A program made the position numbers and the translations under genes. 64,000 nt of DNA, taken from the NCBI RefSeq assembly GCF_002803985.1, contig NZ_CP024963.1, positions 806,001 to 870,000 on the forward strand, in the 5' to 3' direction. This DNA is from Williamsoniiplasma luminosum (lineage in GTDB: Bacteria; Bacillota_I; Bacilli_A; Mycoplasmatales; Mycoplasmataceae). Below, in pieces: positions 30,213-41,262 of this stretch. The notes beneath the pieces were generated by a model that was given only the letters and a program-made list of their open reading frames with translations, ran no database searches and was not told where the DNA came from. Numbering within the stretch: position 1 is the first letter of the stretch; the number at the start of each line of letters is the position of its first letter.

Positions 30213-31724
30213 TTACTTAATGATTTTAATTTCTCTTGTTTCTCGAATAATTGTAATCGTAATTTCTCCAGGAATTGTCACATTGTTCATAATTTGTTCA
30301 CGAATTTCTTCAATCAAATTCGCCATATCATTATCCCCAACTATATTCGGGTCAACAATTACCCGAATTTGTCTTCCAGATTGTAAAGCATAAACTTTAT
30401 CAACTCCAGTGAGTTTGGTGATCACTTTTTCTAATGTACTCATACGTTTGAAAAATTCATCAACTGAATTATTTCTCGCCCCAGGTCTAGCAGCACTCAT
30501 TGAATCAGCAATTGAAACAATTGCTGAAATCAATGAAGTTTTAGGTACTTCTTCATGGTGCGCTGCAATTGCATTAATCACAACTTCGTTTTCACCATAA
30601 AGTGTTGCCTTTTCAATTCCTAATGTGGTGTGGTTACCTTCAATTTCAAAATCCACAGCTTTTCCTATATCGTGAAGGAGTCCACCCCTAATAGCATCTT
30701 TAATATTTAGTCCTAATTCCGCAGCAATTGAACCAGATAATTTAGCAACTTCAATACAATGAATTAAAACATTTTGCCCGTAACTTGTACGGTATTTTAA
30801 TCTTCCAATTAATTTTACTAATTCAATATCCATGTCCAAAATACCAAGTTCTTGAACTGTTTTTTGTCCTGTTTCTAAAATTATTTCATCTAATTCTTCT
30901 TTTTGTTTCAAAAGTTCTTGTTCAATTCTTGATGGTTGAATTCTTCCATCAAGAATTAATTTTTCCAAAGTTTTGGTCGCAATTTCTCTTCTAATCGGGT
31001 TGAATGAAGAAATGGTCACAACTTCGGGAGTTTCATCAATGATGATATCAACGCCACCAAATTGTTCAAATGCCTTAATGTTTCTTCCATCTTTTCCAAT
31101 GATACGACCTTTGATCTCATCATTTGGTAATCTAATTAGATTTGTTGTTTTTTCATTGACAACATTTGTGACAAATTTTTCCATTGCCTCAACTAAAATG
31201 TTTGCACCAACATCTTTTGCTTTGTTATATGCTTCTAATTTAGCATTTTTTAAGAAAGTGTTAATTTCTAATTTACTTCTTTGTTTAACTTGTTCGATCA
31301 AATATTGTTTGGCTTCTTCTTTAGAGTATCCAGAGATCGCTTCTAAAGAAGTGATCACTTCAGAAATTTTAAAATCATATTCTTGACTTCTTTTTTCTAA
31401 AGCGATTTCATATCCATCTAATCTCGCTTGTCTGATTTTTAAAATTTCTTGGTCCTTATCTAAAACATCTTCTTTTAATAAGATGCGATTTTTGATCAAT
31501 TCCATTTCATGAATTTTAACTTCTCTTTCTCTTTGAAAAGAAATTTTCATTTCACTAATATCGCGATAAGCATTCGAAATAATATTTTTTCGTTCTTGTT
31601 TTGCTTCTTTTTTTATATTTTCAAGAGTTTTCTTTCGGCTTTTAGAGATGTAGATTCAAAGGATTAAACCAATGGCTACAATCAAAAAAAACGAAAGTAA
31701 ACCGATTATAATTTTTTCAGTCAT
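30213..31724 (-). CDS. rny: Ribonuclease Y
   Basis: Membrane-anchored endoribonuclease that starts mRNA decay. 503 residues. An N-terminal membrane helix (IIIGLLSFFLIVAIGLILWI, reaching a TGA-coded Trp) is followed by a long coiled coil (~30-190). A KH domain (GRIIGKDGRNIKAFEQFGG near 217) and an HD domain with GGLLHDIGKAVD near 340 come next. The start at 31724 includes the membrane helix. It has a ~125-bp leader with a GCATAC-GAAA-GTATGC hairpin (31756-31771). Confidence 0.97.
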
Positions 31725-31849
31725 TATATTTTCTTTTCTATTTGAAAAGTGTGGAGCATACTTTCGTATGCCTATTTATAATGATATAAGGAAAAAGGTT
31801 TACTTTCTTATCTTTTAAGCATAAAATTTTATTTTACAACTAAAACCGT

Positions 31850-32860
31850 TTAATCTTGAATTTTAATTTTGGCTAAAATTTGCTCTTCGATTGCTTTGGC
31901 CGTTTCTGGATTTTGTTTTAACCATTGTTCAACAGCTGCTTTACCTTGACCAATTTTTTGGTCATTATACGAGTATCAAACTCCTGATTTTTTCAAAATA
32001 TCATAAGTTGCTGCCAATTCAATCACTTCAACCATGCGATCAATTCCTTGATTGTAATTGATCGTAATTAATGTGGTTTTAAAAGGTGGGGCGACCTTAT
32101 TTTTAACCACTTTGACTTTGACTTTGTTGGCAATAATTTCACCATTTTCATTGATTGATTCACCTTTTCTGACTTCCAATCGCACAGAAGAATAAAAACG
32201 TAACGCCCTACCTCCTGTTGTCACTTCTGGATTACCAAATGTGATTCCAACTTTTTCTCGTAATTGGTTGATAAAAATCACAATCGTGTTTGTTTTGGAA
32301 ATGATTCCATTTAATTTTCTCAACGCTTTTGACATCAATCTTGCTTGTAATCCAATTGATTGGTCACCCATGTCACCTTCCATTTCAGCTTTTGGTGTCA
32401 ACGCTGCCACTGAATCTAAAACAATCACACTAATCGCATTTGAGCGGACTAACATTTCTAAAATATCCAAAGCTTGTTCACCATTGTCTGGTTGACTGAC
32501 TAAAAGATTGTTAATATCGACTCCTAAATTTTTAGCATATTTCGGATCAAGTGAATGCTCTGTGTCAATAAATGCTGCATTCCCATTTAATTTTTGCGCT
32601 TCAACAATTGCATGTAAGGCAATTGTTGTTTTTCCTGATGATTCAGGACCATAAATTTCAATAATTCTGCCTTTTGGGTATCCCCCAATTCCAATTGCAT
32701 GATCAATTAAAAAACTTCCACTTGAAATCGCTTCAACTTTCAGATTTTCATCATCGTCTCCGAGTTTCATAATTGTTCCATGTCCAAATTGCTTTTCAAT
32801 TTCTTTCAAAACATCTTTTAAAATTTCGTCTTCTCAAACGTTTTTTAAATTCGATGCCAT
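31850..32860 (-). CDS. recA: RecA recombinase
   Basis: Strand exchange and SOS co-protease. 336 residues. [14 protein letters not shown] near 22, Walker [10 protein letters not shown] near 75, Walker [11 protein letters not shown] near 150, L2 loop [15 protein letters not shown] near 210. It ends at a short C-terminus (KIKIQD). Two starts compete: ATG at 32860 after AAGGAG (used here), and an in-frame ATG 11 codons upstream at 32893 after GGAGGG. Probably co-transcribed with cinA, 51 bp upstream, as in other Firmicutes. Confidence 0.97.
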
Positions 32861-32911
32861 CTTTGTTTCTCCTTGATTTTTTATTAATTCCATAATTCCC
32901 TCCATATAAGA

Positions 32912-33391
32912 TTAGGAATTTTTTTCAATTTTGTTCAATATTTCTTCAAAACCAATCAAAATAGCGTTAGTTTTGAACTCAATTCTACTCATTTCGGGTT
33001 CAACGACCTTTAAACAGGTCAAAGACCCCAAATATCAAACACAAATATAACCAACCCCGACTTGTTCTTGATTATTGCTTGTGGGTCCGGCATTACCTGT
33101 AAAACTAATCCCGACATGGGCTTTAGTTTTTTTGATTAATTTGACCACCATTTCTTCAGCCACTTCTTGACTGACAACACCATATTTTTTAATAAGTCCT
33201 TTTTTGACTTTTAATTGTTGGATTTTAAATTCATTTGAATAAGAAATCATTCCACCATAAAAGATTTCACTAGCACCTGGTACATTGGTCAGTTCATTGG
33301 CGAACATGCCCCCTGTAAAAGATTCAACACTAGCTAACTTTAGCTTTTGATCTTTTAAAATTTCTATAATTTTTTGAACTATTTTTTCCAT
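32912..33391 (-). CDS. cinA: CinA C-terminal domain protein (NMN amidohydrolase-like)
   Basis: 159 residues, only the PncC/CinA-C domain. ASVESFTGGMFANELTNVPGAS near 24, then GGMISYSNEFK, GVVSQEVAEEM and VGISFTGNAGP near 105. The domain deamidates nicotinamide mononucleotide in other bacteria, and the gene is classically linked to recA. The ATG at 33391 follows AGG. Many mollicutes keep only this domain. Confidence 0.9.
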
Positions 33392-33409
33392 AAACAACCT
33401 ATTAAAAAA

Positions 33410-33757
33410 TACGAGATTTTGCATAACCCACGTTCTGTTCAGTTTCCTGTGTCAATCATCTATCTATCTTTCGATCCTAACTTCAATTCAATTCTTGTTG
33501 TTAAGTTCCTCTACCAAAATTTGAGTTTCTTGCTTGTGGGGTTTACCGCGTTCCATTTCCAGGTTTCCCTTTACTCGTCTCTGTGGCACCTCAAACCATT
33601 CCATAGTTTCCCTTAGGTTAGTTTTGCCGTCATCATAAATAATGCCTAAACTTATTTTTTCGTTTAGCACAAACACTACAATCATCGCAGATTGTGCAAG
33701 CGTGGAGTTTCCTCTATATCTTTTTTCAGATACAGCGATTGACTATCAAAATCTCTT
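33410..33757 (-). ncRNA. rnpB: RNase P RNA (type B)
   Basis: Catalytic RNA that matures tRNA 5' ends. The ends pair as P1 (GAGATTTTG at the 5' side, CAAAATCTC at the 3' side). The 5' part holds GAGGAAACTCCACGCTTGCAC, the universal region. The 3' part has the CTGAACAGAACGTGGGTTATG conserved core. About 345 bases, fitting Bacillus/mollicute type B. A T-run follows at 33403-33408. A TATACAAT -10-like box precedes it at about 33765. Ends are approximate. Confidence 0.93.
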
Positions 33758-33783
33758 ATTAATTGTATACTTTTTTAATTAAA

Positions 33784-33808
33784 AATCCCATCTTTTTAAG
33801 ATGGGATT
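33784..33808 (-). terminator. Terminator between gpsB and rnpB
   Basis: AATCCCATCTT-loop-AGATGGGATT followed by TTTT on the minus strand. It ends transcription from gpsB before the rnpB promoter. The gap 33809-33995 is AT-rich with small hairpins and has no clear gene. Confidence 0.8.
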
Positions 33809-33995
33809 CAAGAAAATATTTTTATTAATTGCATTTTCCAAAGAAGGAAAATTTTTAAAATAAGATATATTTATTTATAAATTTATAAAATAAATATACT
33901 CGAAATATGAGAACAATAAACTTCGAGGAAAGGAAACCCTAACCTCAATAATAGTATTGATTATTTTTTCTATTTTTGCAAGTGGTTTTTGGAAA

Positions 33996-34352
33996 TTATT
34001 TAGAATTATCTTCAAAATAACTCAATAATCGCTTCATTGAATCTTCTAAACTTGATAAACGTGTAAAAATATCAGCATTTGAAAGATTTTCTTTGATTTG
34101 TTTGTTGTGTGAAGCCAAAAAAACTTCACTGCGTTCTTTCAGATTGACGTTTTCATTTTTCAGATTTTTTAAGTTGTTTTGAGTTTGAGTTAATTCATTG
34201 GTTAAGTGTTCAATTTCAGACTTAAAAGCAATATAGTCTTGTTGAACATCATCGATAAAAACATTCACTTCTTCGATCTTATAACCTTGTAATTCAATCG
34301 AAAATTCATGTGTTTGTAATTCTTCAATTGTAAAATTTTTTATTTTTTGCAT
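33996..34352 (-). CDS. gpsB: GpsB/DivIVA-domain protein
   Basis: 118 residues. The N-terminal DivIVA box IEELQTHEFSIELQGYKIEEV with VNVFIDDVQQDY is followed by a heptad coiled coil (~35-90) and a short C-terminal helix. DivIVA/GpsB proteins bind the membrane at division sites and recruit partners. In wall-less cells the target is unclear. It is the divergent neighbour of recU, as gpsB is near recU in Bacillus. Confidence 0.88.
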   Translation of the reverse strand: MQKIKNFTIEELQTHEFSIELQGYKIEEVNVFIDDVQQDYIAFKSEIEHLTNELTQTQNNLKNLKNENVNLKERSEVFLASHNKQIKENLSNADIFTRLSSLEDSMKRLLSYFEDNSK

Positions 34353-34403
34353 AATTTCTCCATCATTTATTTTAACATTTTTCTAATCTATATAGGGGTG
34401 AAT

Positions 34404-34895
34404 ATGCAACCATTAAACCAACAAGGGATGTTTTTAGAAACAATTCTCAATCTGACGCATGAAAAATTTAAAATCGACAATGAATGTTTAGTCATTAAAA
34501 TTCCAACTAATTGAGTAATTACCAAAGCCAATGATCATTCATTTTTAAAGCATGAGGCTTGTGATTACATTGGTAATTATCAAGGCTATTATTTTGAATT
34601 TGAAGCCAAAGAAACTTATAAAAATTTTTTTGATTGAAAAATGATCAGAAAAAGTCAAATTTTAAAAATGAATCAAATTATTCAAAATCAAGGAATTGCT
34701 TTTTTGATTATTTATTTTGGGGAACATGACAGTTTTTATTTTGTTGATTATCTATTTTTAAAAACTTGAGTTGAAACAAATCAACAACATATCCCATATG
34801 AATGATTTGAACTGAACACGCAAAAAATTTATTTAAACAGTCAATTAAAATTAGATTATTTAAATTGTTTAAAAATGCAAATTGCAAAAAAATAA
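34404..34895 (+). CDS. recU: RecU Holliday-junction resolvase
   Basis: 163 residues, visible only when TGA is read as Trp (six or more positions). NQQGMFLETILNLTHEKF gives the GxxFE-type start. VIKIPTNWVITKAN and YIGNYQGYYFEFEAKETYK follow, where the Asp/Glu-x-Lys nuclease core (FEAKE) lies. Then come FFDWKMIRKSQILKMNQI and GIAFLIIYFGEHDSFYFVDY. RecU resolves recombination and replication-fork junctions. RBS TAGGGGTG. Divergent from gpsB. Confidence 0.92.
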
Positions 34896-34923
34896 AGTTA
34901 CCAATTTAGTTATTGGTAACTTT
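34894..34923. terminator. Bidirectional terminator, recU / hup
   Basis: AAAGTTACCAAT-TTAGTT-ATTGGTAACTTT followed by ATTTTTT. It overlaps the recU stop and lies 25 bp from the hup stop; the two genes converge. Confidence 0.85.
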
Positions 34924-34948
34924 ATTTTTTATCCTAATTTTTAAATGA

Positions 34949-35221
34949 TTAATTTAATGATTCTTTTAATTGTTTAGCTTGTTTGAATTTAGCTGATTTA
35001 GAAGCAGCGATTGTAATTTTTGCTTTAGTTGCTGGGTTAATTCCTTCACGTGCATCACGTGCAGCAACTGAAAATTTACCAAAATTTGCAATTGAAACTT
35101 CTTCTCCACTTTTTAAGCTTTTAGCAATTTCATCAAATATTAATGTAATGATTCTTTCACTTTGAGCCTTTGATAAGTTTTCAGTATTAATTACTATTTC
35201 TGCGATTTCTTTTTTAGTCAT
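34949..35221 (-). CDS. hup: HU-family DNA-binding protein
   Basis: 90 residues, the standard HU size. MTKKEIAEIVINTENLSKAQ, GEEVSIANFGKFSV and the DNA-binding arm AREGINPATKAKITI. Compacts and bends DNA. Last gene of the cmk-der-gpsA-hup run, overlapping the gpsA end by 8 bp. Confidence 0.97.
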   Translation of the reverse strand: MTKKEIAEIVINTENLSKAQSERIITLIFDEIAKSLKSGEEVSIANFGKFSVAARDAREGINPATKAKITIAASKSAKFKQAKQLKESLN

Positions 35222-36224
35222 TTGTTTTTTCCTCTTTCATTTTTAAAAAATTGTTGACCAGAATAATTGGTCTTTTGTAGTTAAATAAAATTTCGTATAG
35301 GTTTTTAAAAACCTCCGAACTGATATTAAACTCAACAAACATATTATAAGCAACTTTCGTCGCATTTACACCTTCAACTGTAATTTTATGATTTTCTATT
35401 GTCATTTGAGGGTTATTTTCTTTGGCGATTAATTGACCAAGCGAATAATTTCTTGACTTTGTTGAGGTCGCAGTTAAAATTAAATCTCCTAATCCGGCAA
35501 AATTGAGAAAAGTTTCCATTTTTGCCCCGAATTTTTTGGCAATTTCATAGATTTCTTGCAGGCCAACTGTAATTAAGGATGCACGAGCATTATCACCAAT
35601 CCCCATTCCATCAAAAATTCCACTTCCAATCGCAATCGCGTTTTTCAAGGCAGCTCCAATTTCACAACCGGCTAAATCATCTCAAGGGGAAACTGCAAAA
35701 TATTCATTTCTAAAAATTGGGGCTAAATCTGTCGCTATTTTCAGATCATCACTAACCAGCATCACACCAGTTGGTTTTCTATTTGCCACTTCACTAGCGA
35801 TTGAAGGCCCATAAATCGCAGCATAAGCGATTAAAAGCTCAGATTTAGCAAATTCTTTTTTCACAAGCGTTGATAACAATCCTAAACTTTCTTCTTCTAG
35901 TCCTTTGGCTGTGTTAATCACAATAACTTTGTGATTAAGAATTTTTAAAATATCTGCAATCACAGATTTTAAAGCTTTAGAAGGAACTCCTAAAATCAGA
36001 ATTTCTGTTTTAGCTAAAGCAGCTGCTAAATCTGTTGTTGCTTTGATTTTTTCATTAAATTTTAAGTCATTAAAAAAGGTCGAATTACGGTGATAAATAT
36101 TAAGATCATCAACTTGTTGTTCAACGATTCCGTACATCACAACATCATGTCCATTATCTGCTAAAACGTTTGCCAAACATGTGCCATATGCACCAGTTCC
36201 AATAATTGTAATTTGTTTTTTCAT
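35214..36224 (-). CDS. gpsA: Glycerol-3-phosphate dehydrogenase (NAD(P)+)
   Basis: Reduces DHAP to sn-glycerol-3-phosphate for phospholipid synthesis. 336 residues. Rossmann motif IIGTGAYGTCLANVLADNGH at residue 5. NTAKGLEEES near 108, the catalytic Lys in GCEIGAALKNAIAIGSG near 190, and FAGLGDLILTATSTKSRN near 242. It overlaps der (TAATG) and hup. Links to the DhaKLM locus, since DHAP is its substrate. Confidence 0.96.
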
Positions 36225-37534
36225 TATTTTCTCTCCCTAAAGATTAGTGTAATTGGTACACCTTCAAAACCAAATTGTAATCTAATTTGGTTTTCTAAAA
36301 ACCGTTTGTATGAGAAGTGGACATAATGTGGGTTATTTACAAACATGACAAATGTTGGTAAATAAGCTTCAACTTGAGAACCATAATAAATTCTTAACCT
36401 TCCACCATTATGATCAGGAGCTGGATTGACAAGTTGAGCACGGTTTAAAATTTCATTAAAAACAGATGTTTTAATGGTTTTTTTCAACATTTCATTAATG
36501 TGATCAACAGCATCATAAATTTTTCCAATTCTAATTTTGTCATGAGCTGAGATAAAAATAATTTTGGCATATTGTAAATATTTAAAATAACTTCTAATCT
36601 CTTCTTCTTTTTCTAAAATCGCTTTTTCTTTATTTTTAACTAAATCTCATTTATTAACAGCAATGATAATTGGTTTGTGTTCAGTGAAAGCTAGACCACC
36701 AATATTTGTATCTTGATCAGTGATGCTTTGTGTTCCATCAATCATCAAAACGACAATATCAGCATTAGAAATTGAACCAAGACTTCTTAAGTAACTATAT
36801 TTTTCAATCCCATCATAAATTTTTCCTTTTTTACGAATCCCAGCTGTATCAATCAAAACATATTTTTTATTATTATATTGAACTTGGGTATCAACAGAAT
36901 CCAGAGTAGTTCCAGCGATGTCAGAAACAATCATGCGCTCTTCTCCAACCAAAGAATTTACCAAAGAAGATTTACCAACATTTGGTTTTCCAATAATTGC
37001 AATTTTGGGTGTATCATCTTTTTGAGTATTTTCAACTTTTGGTAATTGATAAACAACCGCATCAAGTAAATCTCCAATCCCAATTCCGTGTGTTGATGAG
37101 GCCATAATTGGATTTCCAAATCCCAATGACATAAATTCGAACATATCATTGTCAGAACCTTTTTTATCATATTTATTGACAACTAAAATAATTGGTTTTT
37201 TGGTTTTATATAAAATTTTTGCAATCATATGATCTTGGTCAGTTAAACCTTCTTTGAAATTTAAAGCAAAAATAATCACATCGGCTTCTTGCATTGCGAT
37301 TTCGGCTTGAATTTTAATTTCTTTGGCAAAAATTTCATCAGCTAAAGTAATTCCTCCAGTATCAATGACAAGAAATTCTCTTGTCAGTCATTCAGCATTC
37401 CCATAAATTCTGTCTCTAGTTACTCCTGGTATGTCTTCAACGATTGATTTTTGTTCACGAATAATTCTATTGAATAATGATGATTTACCAACATTTGGTC
37501 GCCCGACAATTGCGACGATACTTTTTTTTGCCAT
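36224..37534 (-). CDS. der: Der (EngA) double GTPase
   Basis: 436 residues, the family's exact length. Two tandem G domains (G1 [13 protein letters not shown] near 10 and [13 protein letters not shown] near 180), NKYDKKG, and a C-terminal KH-like domain with [20 protein letters not shown] and [20 protein letters not shown]. Needed for 50S maturation. Overlaps cmk upstream and gpsA downstream by stop/start. Confidence 0.97.
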
Positions 37535-38202
37535 TATTTTTCCCTCTTTATTTCTTTGATTTTGTTGATGATCAGCTCGACTGTTTGTTCTAATGTTAAA
37601 TTGGAGTTATCAATGTATCAAGCATCTTTGGTTAAGACCAATGGTCCATCCTGACGATTTTTATCATTGAAATCTCTTGCAATAATCATTTTTTCAATTT
37701 CTTCAACATGCATATCCAAAATGTTGTTTGCAACATTTTGGGCATACCTTCTTTGGGCTCTAATTTTAGGTGAACAATCGAGATAAATTTTTAAATCAGC
37801 ATTGGGTAAAACCACACTTGTAATATCGCGACCAATCGCAATTGTGCCTGGAACATTCCCGATTTGACGTTGTTTTTCAACCATCATTGCTCGCACTTCA
37901 GGAATAACTGTCACCTTATTAATTGCTTTTAACACATCACTACTTTGTAATTGTTCAGTCACATTTTCATCATTCAAAAACACTAAATCATTTTGAACTT
38001 TGTAATTAAATTGAGGAATTAAACCAATGATTTCTTGGGAATGTGAAAAGTTAATTTTTGCTTTTAAACCAAATAATGTAAAAGCTCGATACATTAAACC
38101 AGTGTCAATAAAATTATACCCAAGTTGCTGGGCAACTTTTTTCATTGTTTCACTTTTACCAGAACCAGCAGTTCCATCAACAGCAATAATTAATTCTTTC
38201 AT
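37534..38202 (-). CDS. cmk: Cytidylate kinase
   Basis: Phosphorylates CMP and dCMP. 222 residues. Walker [18 protein letters not shown] near 8, [12 protein letters not shown] near 32, [23 protein letters not shown] near 128, RAQRRYAQN near 155, and [20 protein letters not shown] near 180. The ATG at 38202 follows AGAAAGGA, inside a longer frame. It overlaps der. Confidence 0.95.
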
Positions 38203-38212
38203 ATATTCCTTT

Positions 38213-38914
38213 CTAAAAAATAAACGGCAAAGCAATTGCCACAATCATTCCAATTAACAAGATTGGAGCAGAAATTAAAAATCATTTATACTTAATTTTA
38301 TATTTACTTTTTTGCATATTTATTTCAGCCACTTTATGGTGCATTTGAGCTTTGGTTTCTTTCACCAAAGTCAGAACTTCGACATCTTTATTTTGCTGAA
38401 TTAAAGTTTCTAAAGTTCGAGAGTCTTGAAATGGATTGGAAGCAATACCAATGTCATTGCTATTTTTTTTAGCTCAAGCTTCTAATTTTTGTCCTCTTTC
38501 TTCAATGATTTTTTTCATTCGATCCAGTAGATTTTGTAAAGATAAGGAAGATAAAACATCTTGTGAAATTTTAGCTTCTATTTTTGCATTTAAATCATTA
38601 CTTGAGTCATCATCATTTACTTGATTAGCTTTGATTAAAAGATTTAAATATTCTTCTAAAATTTGTTGATTTTCAGGATTGATAATTTTTTTAGAATGAT
38701 CATTTTCCACATAAAAATTAACAGTTTTTAAAGTTGTATTTATTTCGTCTAAAACTTCAGTAAAATGGTTTTTATCAATCGCATTTAAAGCATCGGTGAT
38801 TGATGATAAGTAGCGACTGTTTTGGGTTTGCAATTTCAAAATTTCAATTTGTTTGTTAGTCGAGGCAATAGTGTCTTTATGAATTTCTTTTCTCGATACA
38901 AATTGATCTGACAT
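38213..38914 (-). CDS. Coiled-coil protein with C-terminal membrane anchor, unknown
   Basis: 233 residues. A long helical, charged body (~10-205, for example NTTLKTVNFYVENDHSKK and RMKKIIEERGQKLEAW) is followed by one C-terminal membrane helix (WFLISAPILLIGMIVAIALP). Tail-anchored topology puts the body in the cytoplasm. No family recognised. It is the first gene of the cmk-der-gpsA-hup run, 10 bp before cmk. The Met start has no strong RBS. Confidence 0.7.
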
Positions 38915-38977
38915 AAACTACCTCACTTATCTTAACTTAATTAATTATACTAAAAACCATAAGAATATAGTTTTCTT

Positions 38978-39790
38978 TTAACGATATCGGTGATTAATCG
39001 GGCGCATTCTCACTTCAATGAAAAAGAATGTTGTATAAGCAATAGCAAATCTTAAGAAATTCATTCCTAAAACCACACCAATAATTGTTCAGTTTAAATT
39101 CTCTCATTGAATGTGATCATGGTCATGGTCAGCATGAATGACCATGTTTTTGTCTTGAATAAACAAGGCAAAAACAAACAATAAAGTAGCAATAATTGTA
39201 GAAACAAAAAACATAATAATTAATGGAATAGTTCTCTTATATAAATCAATTTTTTTATTTGGATCTTTATGAATCGGTGAATTTTTAAAAGCAATATAAA
39301 AAACAAATCAAGTGGTTAAAACAATAATTGTATTTGTGATTGCATCAACTAAAATTTGCAATGGTAAGTGGTTCGGGTCAATCATCAAATGAATTCAAGG
39401 TTCAACAAAAGCGATCAGCATTCCGAACAAAGGTCCAACAACAGGCAGTGCTAAAAAAATCACTACAACATCAATAAATCTTGTTGATAATCGTAATTGT
39501 CCAATTGGAATGGCAATAATTTCTAAAGCCATATCAATAGCAGCGGCCGCCACTGAAAGGGCTAAAAATAGCGCGGTCAGCGAGATTTTTAAAATTAGAT
39601 TTCGACGTGTATATTTAAAATGGTTTCTAATTCTAAAATCTTCTCTTGTGATGTAATCAACATTTCCTTTTGCATCATAATGCTTCTCGTCATGATAATG
39701 ATCTTGTGTTTCTGAATGTTCTTTTTTAGCTTCATTCGTTTCAGTTAACAAATCAAAATCTTTTGGAGATTTTTTTTCTTTATTTTTCAT
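38978..39790 (-). CDS. ECF-transporter S-component-like protein, His-rich
   Basis: 270 residues. A cytoplasmic N-terminus with a His cluster (KKEHSETQDHYHDEKHYD) precedes about six helices. The first hydrophobic block, TALFLALSVAAAAIDMALEI then IPIGQLRLSTRFIDVVVIFLA and GMLIAFVEPWIHLM, has the look of ECF S-components, which bind a vitamin or metal and use a shared energising module. A second His run, HADHDHDHIQWENLNW, lies in a late loop. The substrate is unknown. No ECF ATPase genes are nearby. Confidence 0.7.
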
Positions 39791-39864
39791 GTATATTTAT
39801 ATCCTTGTATTTATAAAAATTATAAATAAGAAACTGAATTTTACAAGCACCATCTTTGAAAAAA

Positions 39865-40566
39865 TTAAAATTGATAGTTTTTAATTAAGATTAAAACTGG
39901 TTTATATAGCAACATAAAAATGAAAACATTGATCGAATATTTGGCAATGTTTAATCCAAAAATAATTGGTAAATAACCGATTTGGGTTTCTTTGGGGGCG
40001 TTTCAAATATCTAATAAAAAACTTCAGTTCAATAATGTCCCAAAACCAGCTGTTAATAAAATAACAATGATGAAGATTGGGATTTGCAATCAAAAAACTT
40101 TGTTCAAAATATTCGGTGTTTTAAATTTAACCATTAAATATTTCACAATAAATAAAATGAAGGCAAAGATAATAATAAAATATGAATCAATTAAATCCAT
40201 TGCTAATAATCCAACCCATTCATCCCCAAACACAACTCTAAATCAAGTGGTCATTTGAATAAAAAATATTGTATAAAATAGATTGGTGATCAAAAGAAAA
40301 ATCAAGATTGTAAAAAAAGAAACTTCCAAAACAAAAAAACCATTAATTGGAACCATGCCAATCACAAATTTTGAAAACGCTGAAACAACAATATTCAAAG
40401 TTAACATCATTGAAATCAACGTAATCTTTTTAATTGATAACGAAAAATAATTTTTGATAATTATTTTTCGATTACGGCGGTTGATTTCTGAAGTGTCAAA
40501 TTTGTTGCCTCAAATGTTTTTTAGATTTTTATTCGAGTTGATTTTAGGCTTTTTTTCTTTCTTCAC
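39865..40566 (-). CDS. ECF S-component-like membrane protein (GTG start)
   Basis: 233 residues, found by reading TGA as Trp and allowing GTG. The start GTG-AAG-AAA at 40566 follows GGAAG. Basic N-terminus (KKEKKPKINSNKN), then about six helices: SIKKITLISMMLTLNIVVSA, GMVPINGFFVLEVSFFTILI, then MDLIDSYFIIIFAFILFIVK. The size, order and the IP-NGF motif between helices 1 and 2 echo the neighbouring S-component-like gene. The two may be a diverged pair. Function unknown. Confidence 0.75.
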
Positions 40567-40638
40567 ACTTACATACTTCCATTGTTTATATTTTAAAGAA
40601 ATTAATGTAAAATAATAGTCAAAAGGGAGAAAAATTAA

Positions 40639-41199
40639 ATGAGTAAAAATGTTATTCCAATGATTGTTGAAATTCCTAAAGGTTCATCAAATAAATATGA
40701 AGTTGATGGAGTGAGTGGAAAAATTAAATTAGATCGTGTTTTATATGGGGCAAACTTCTATCCAGGAGAATATGGAATGGTTGAAAATACCTTAGATTGA
40801 GATGGTGATCCATTAGATGTAATCAGTTTATGTACTTACCCAACTCTACCAGGTGTTGAAGTTGATGTGCGTATTTTAGGTTCAATTAAAATGATTGATG
40901 CTGGAGAAATTGACACAAAATTATTTGGTGTTTTTAATGATGATCCAAGATTTAAATCATACGAAAAATTAAGTGATGTTCCACAACATTTACGTGATGA
41001 AATTGAAAATTTCTTCTTGCAATACAAAGCATTGCAAAAGAAAACAGTTGTGATCAATGGTTGAGGTGATCAAAAAGAAGCTTTACATGAATTAGAAGAA
41101 TGTAAAGAAAGATTTGTTGAATACAAAGACCGTTTAGCAAAAGGCCAAAGAGATATGATTCTTGAAGAATGAAAAGCTAAAGGTTTAGGACAAGGTTAA
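40639..41199 (+). CDS. ppa: Inorganic pyrophosphatase
   Basis: Hydrolyses PPi. 186 residues. VEIPKGSSNKYEVDG near 9, RVLYGANFYPGEYGMVENT, and the family signature DGDPLDVIS near 55. Metal-binding DAGEIDTK near 88. TGA encodes Trp in LDWDGDP, so the protein is broken if read with the standard code. RBS AGGGAG. Plus strand, divergent from the GTG-start membrane gene. Confidence 0.97.
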
Positions 41200-41226
41200 A
41201 ACCTTAGTTCAGAAAATAACTAATTT

Positions 41227-41256
41227 AAAAAAGAATCTCTAACGAGATTCTTTTTT
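41227..41256. terminator. Bidirectional terminator after ppa
   Basis: AAAAAAGAATCTC-TAAC-GAGATTCTTTTTT, perfect, between convergent ppa and the YugP-like gene. Confidence 0.9.
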
Positions 41257-41262
41257 CAATTC

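Noticed and set aside
33488-33685. 65-residue minus-strand frame
   Set aside because: Lies inside the RNase P RNA gene; the base pairing and conserved core explain the sequence.
33907-33942. Mini-frame starting MRTINFEERKP (and MRTINNLLS at 43941)
   Set aside because: Both begin at the shared 14-mer but lack an RBS and stop within 12 codons. More likely a DNA repeat than a peptide.
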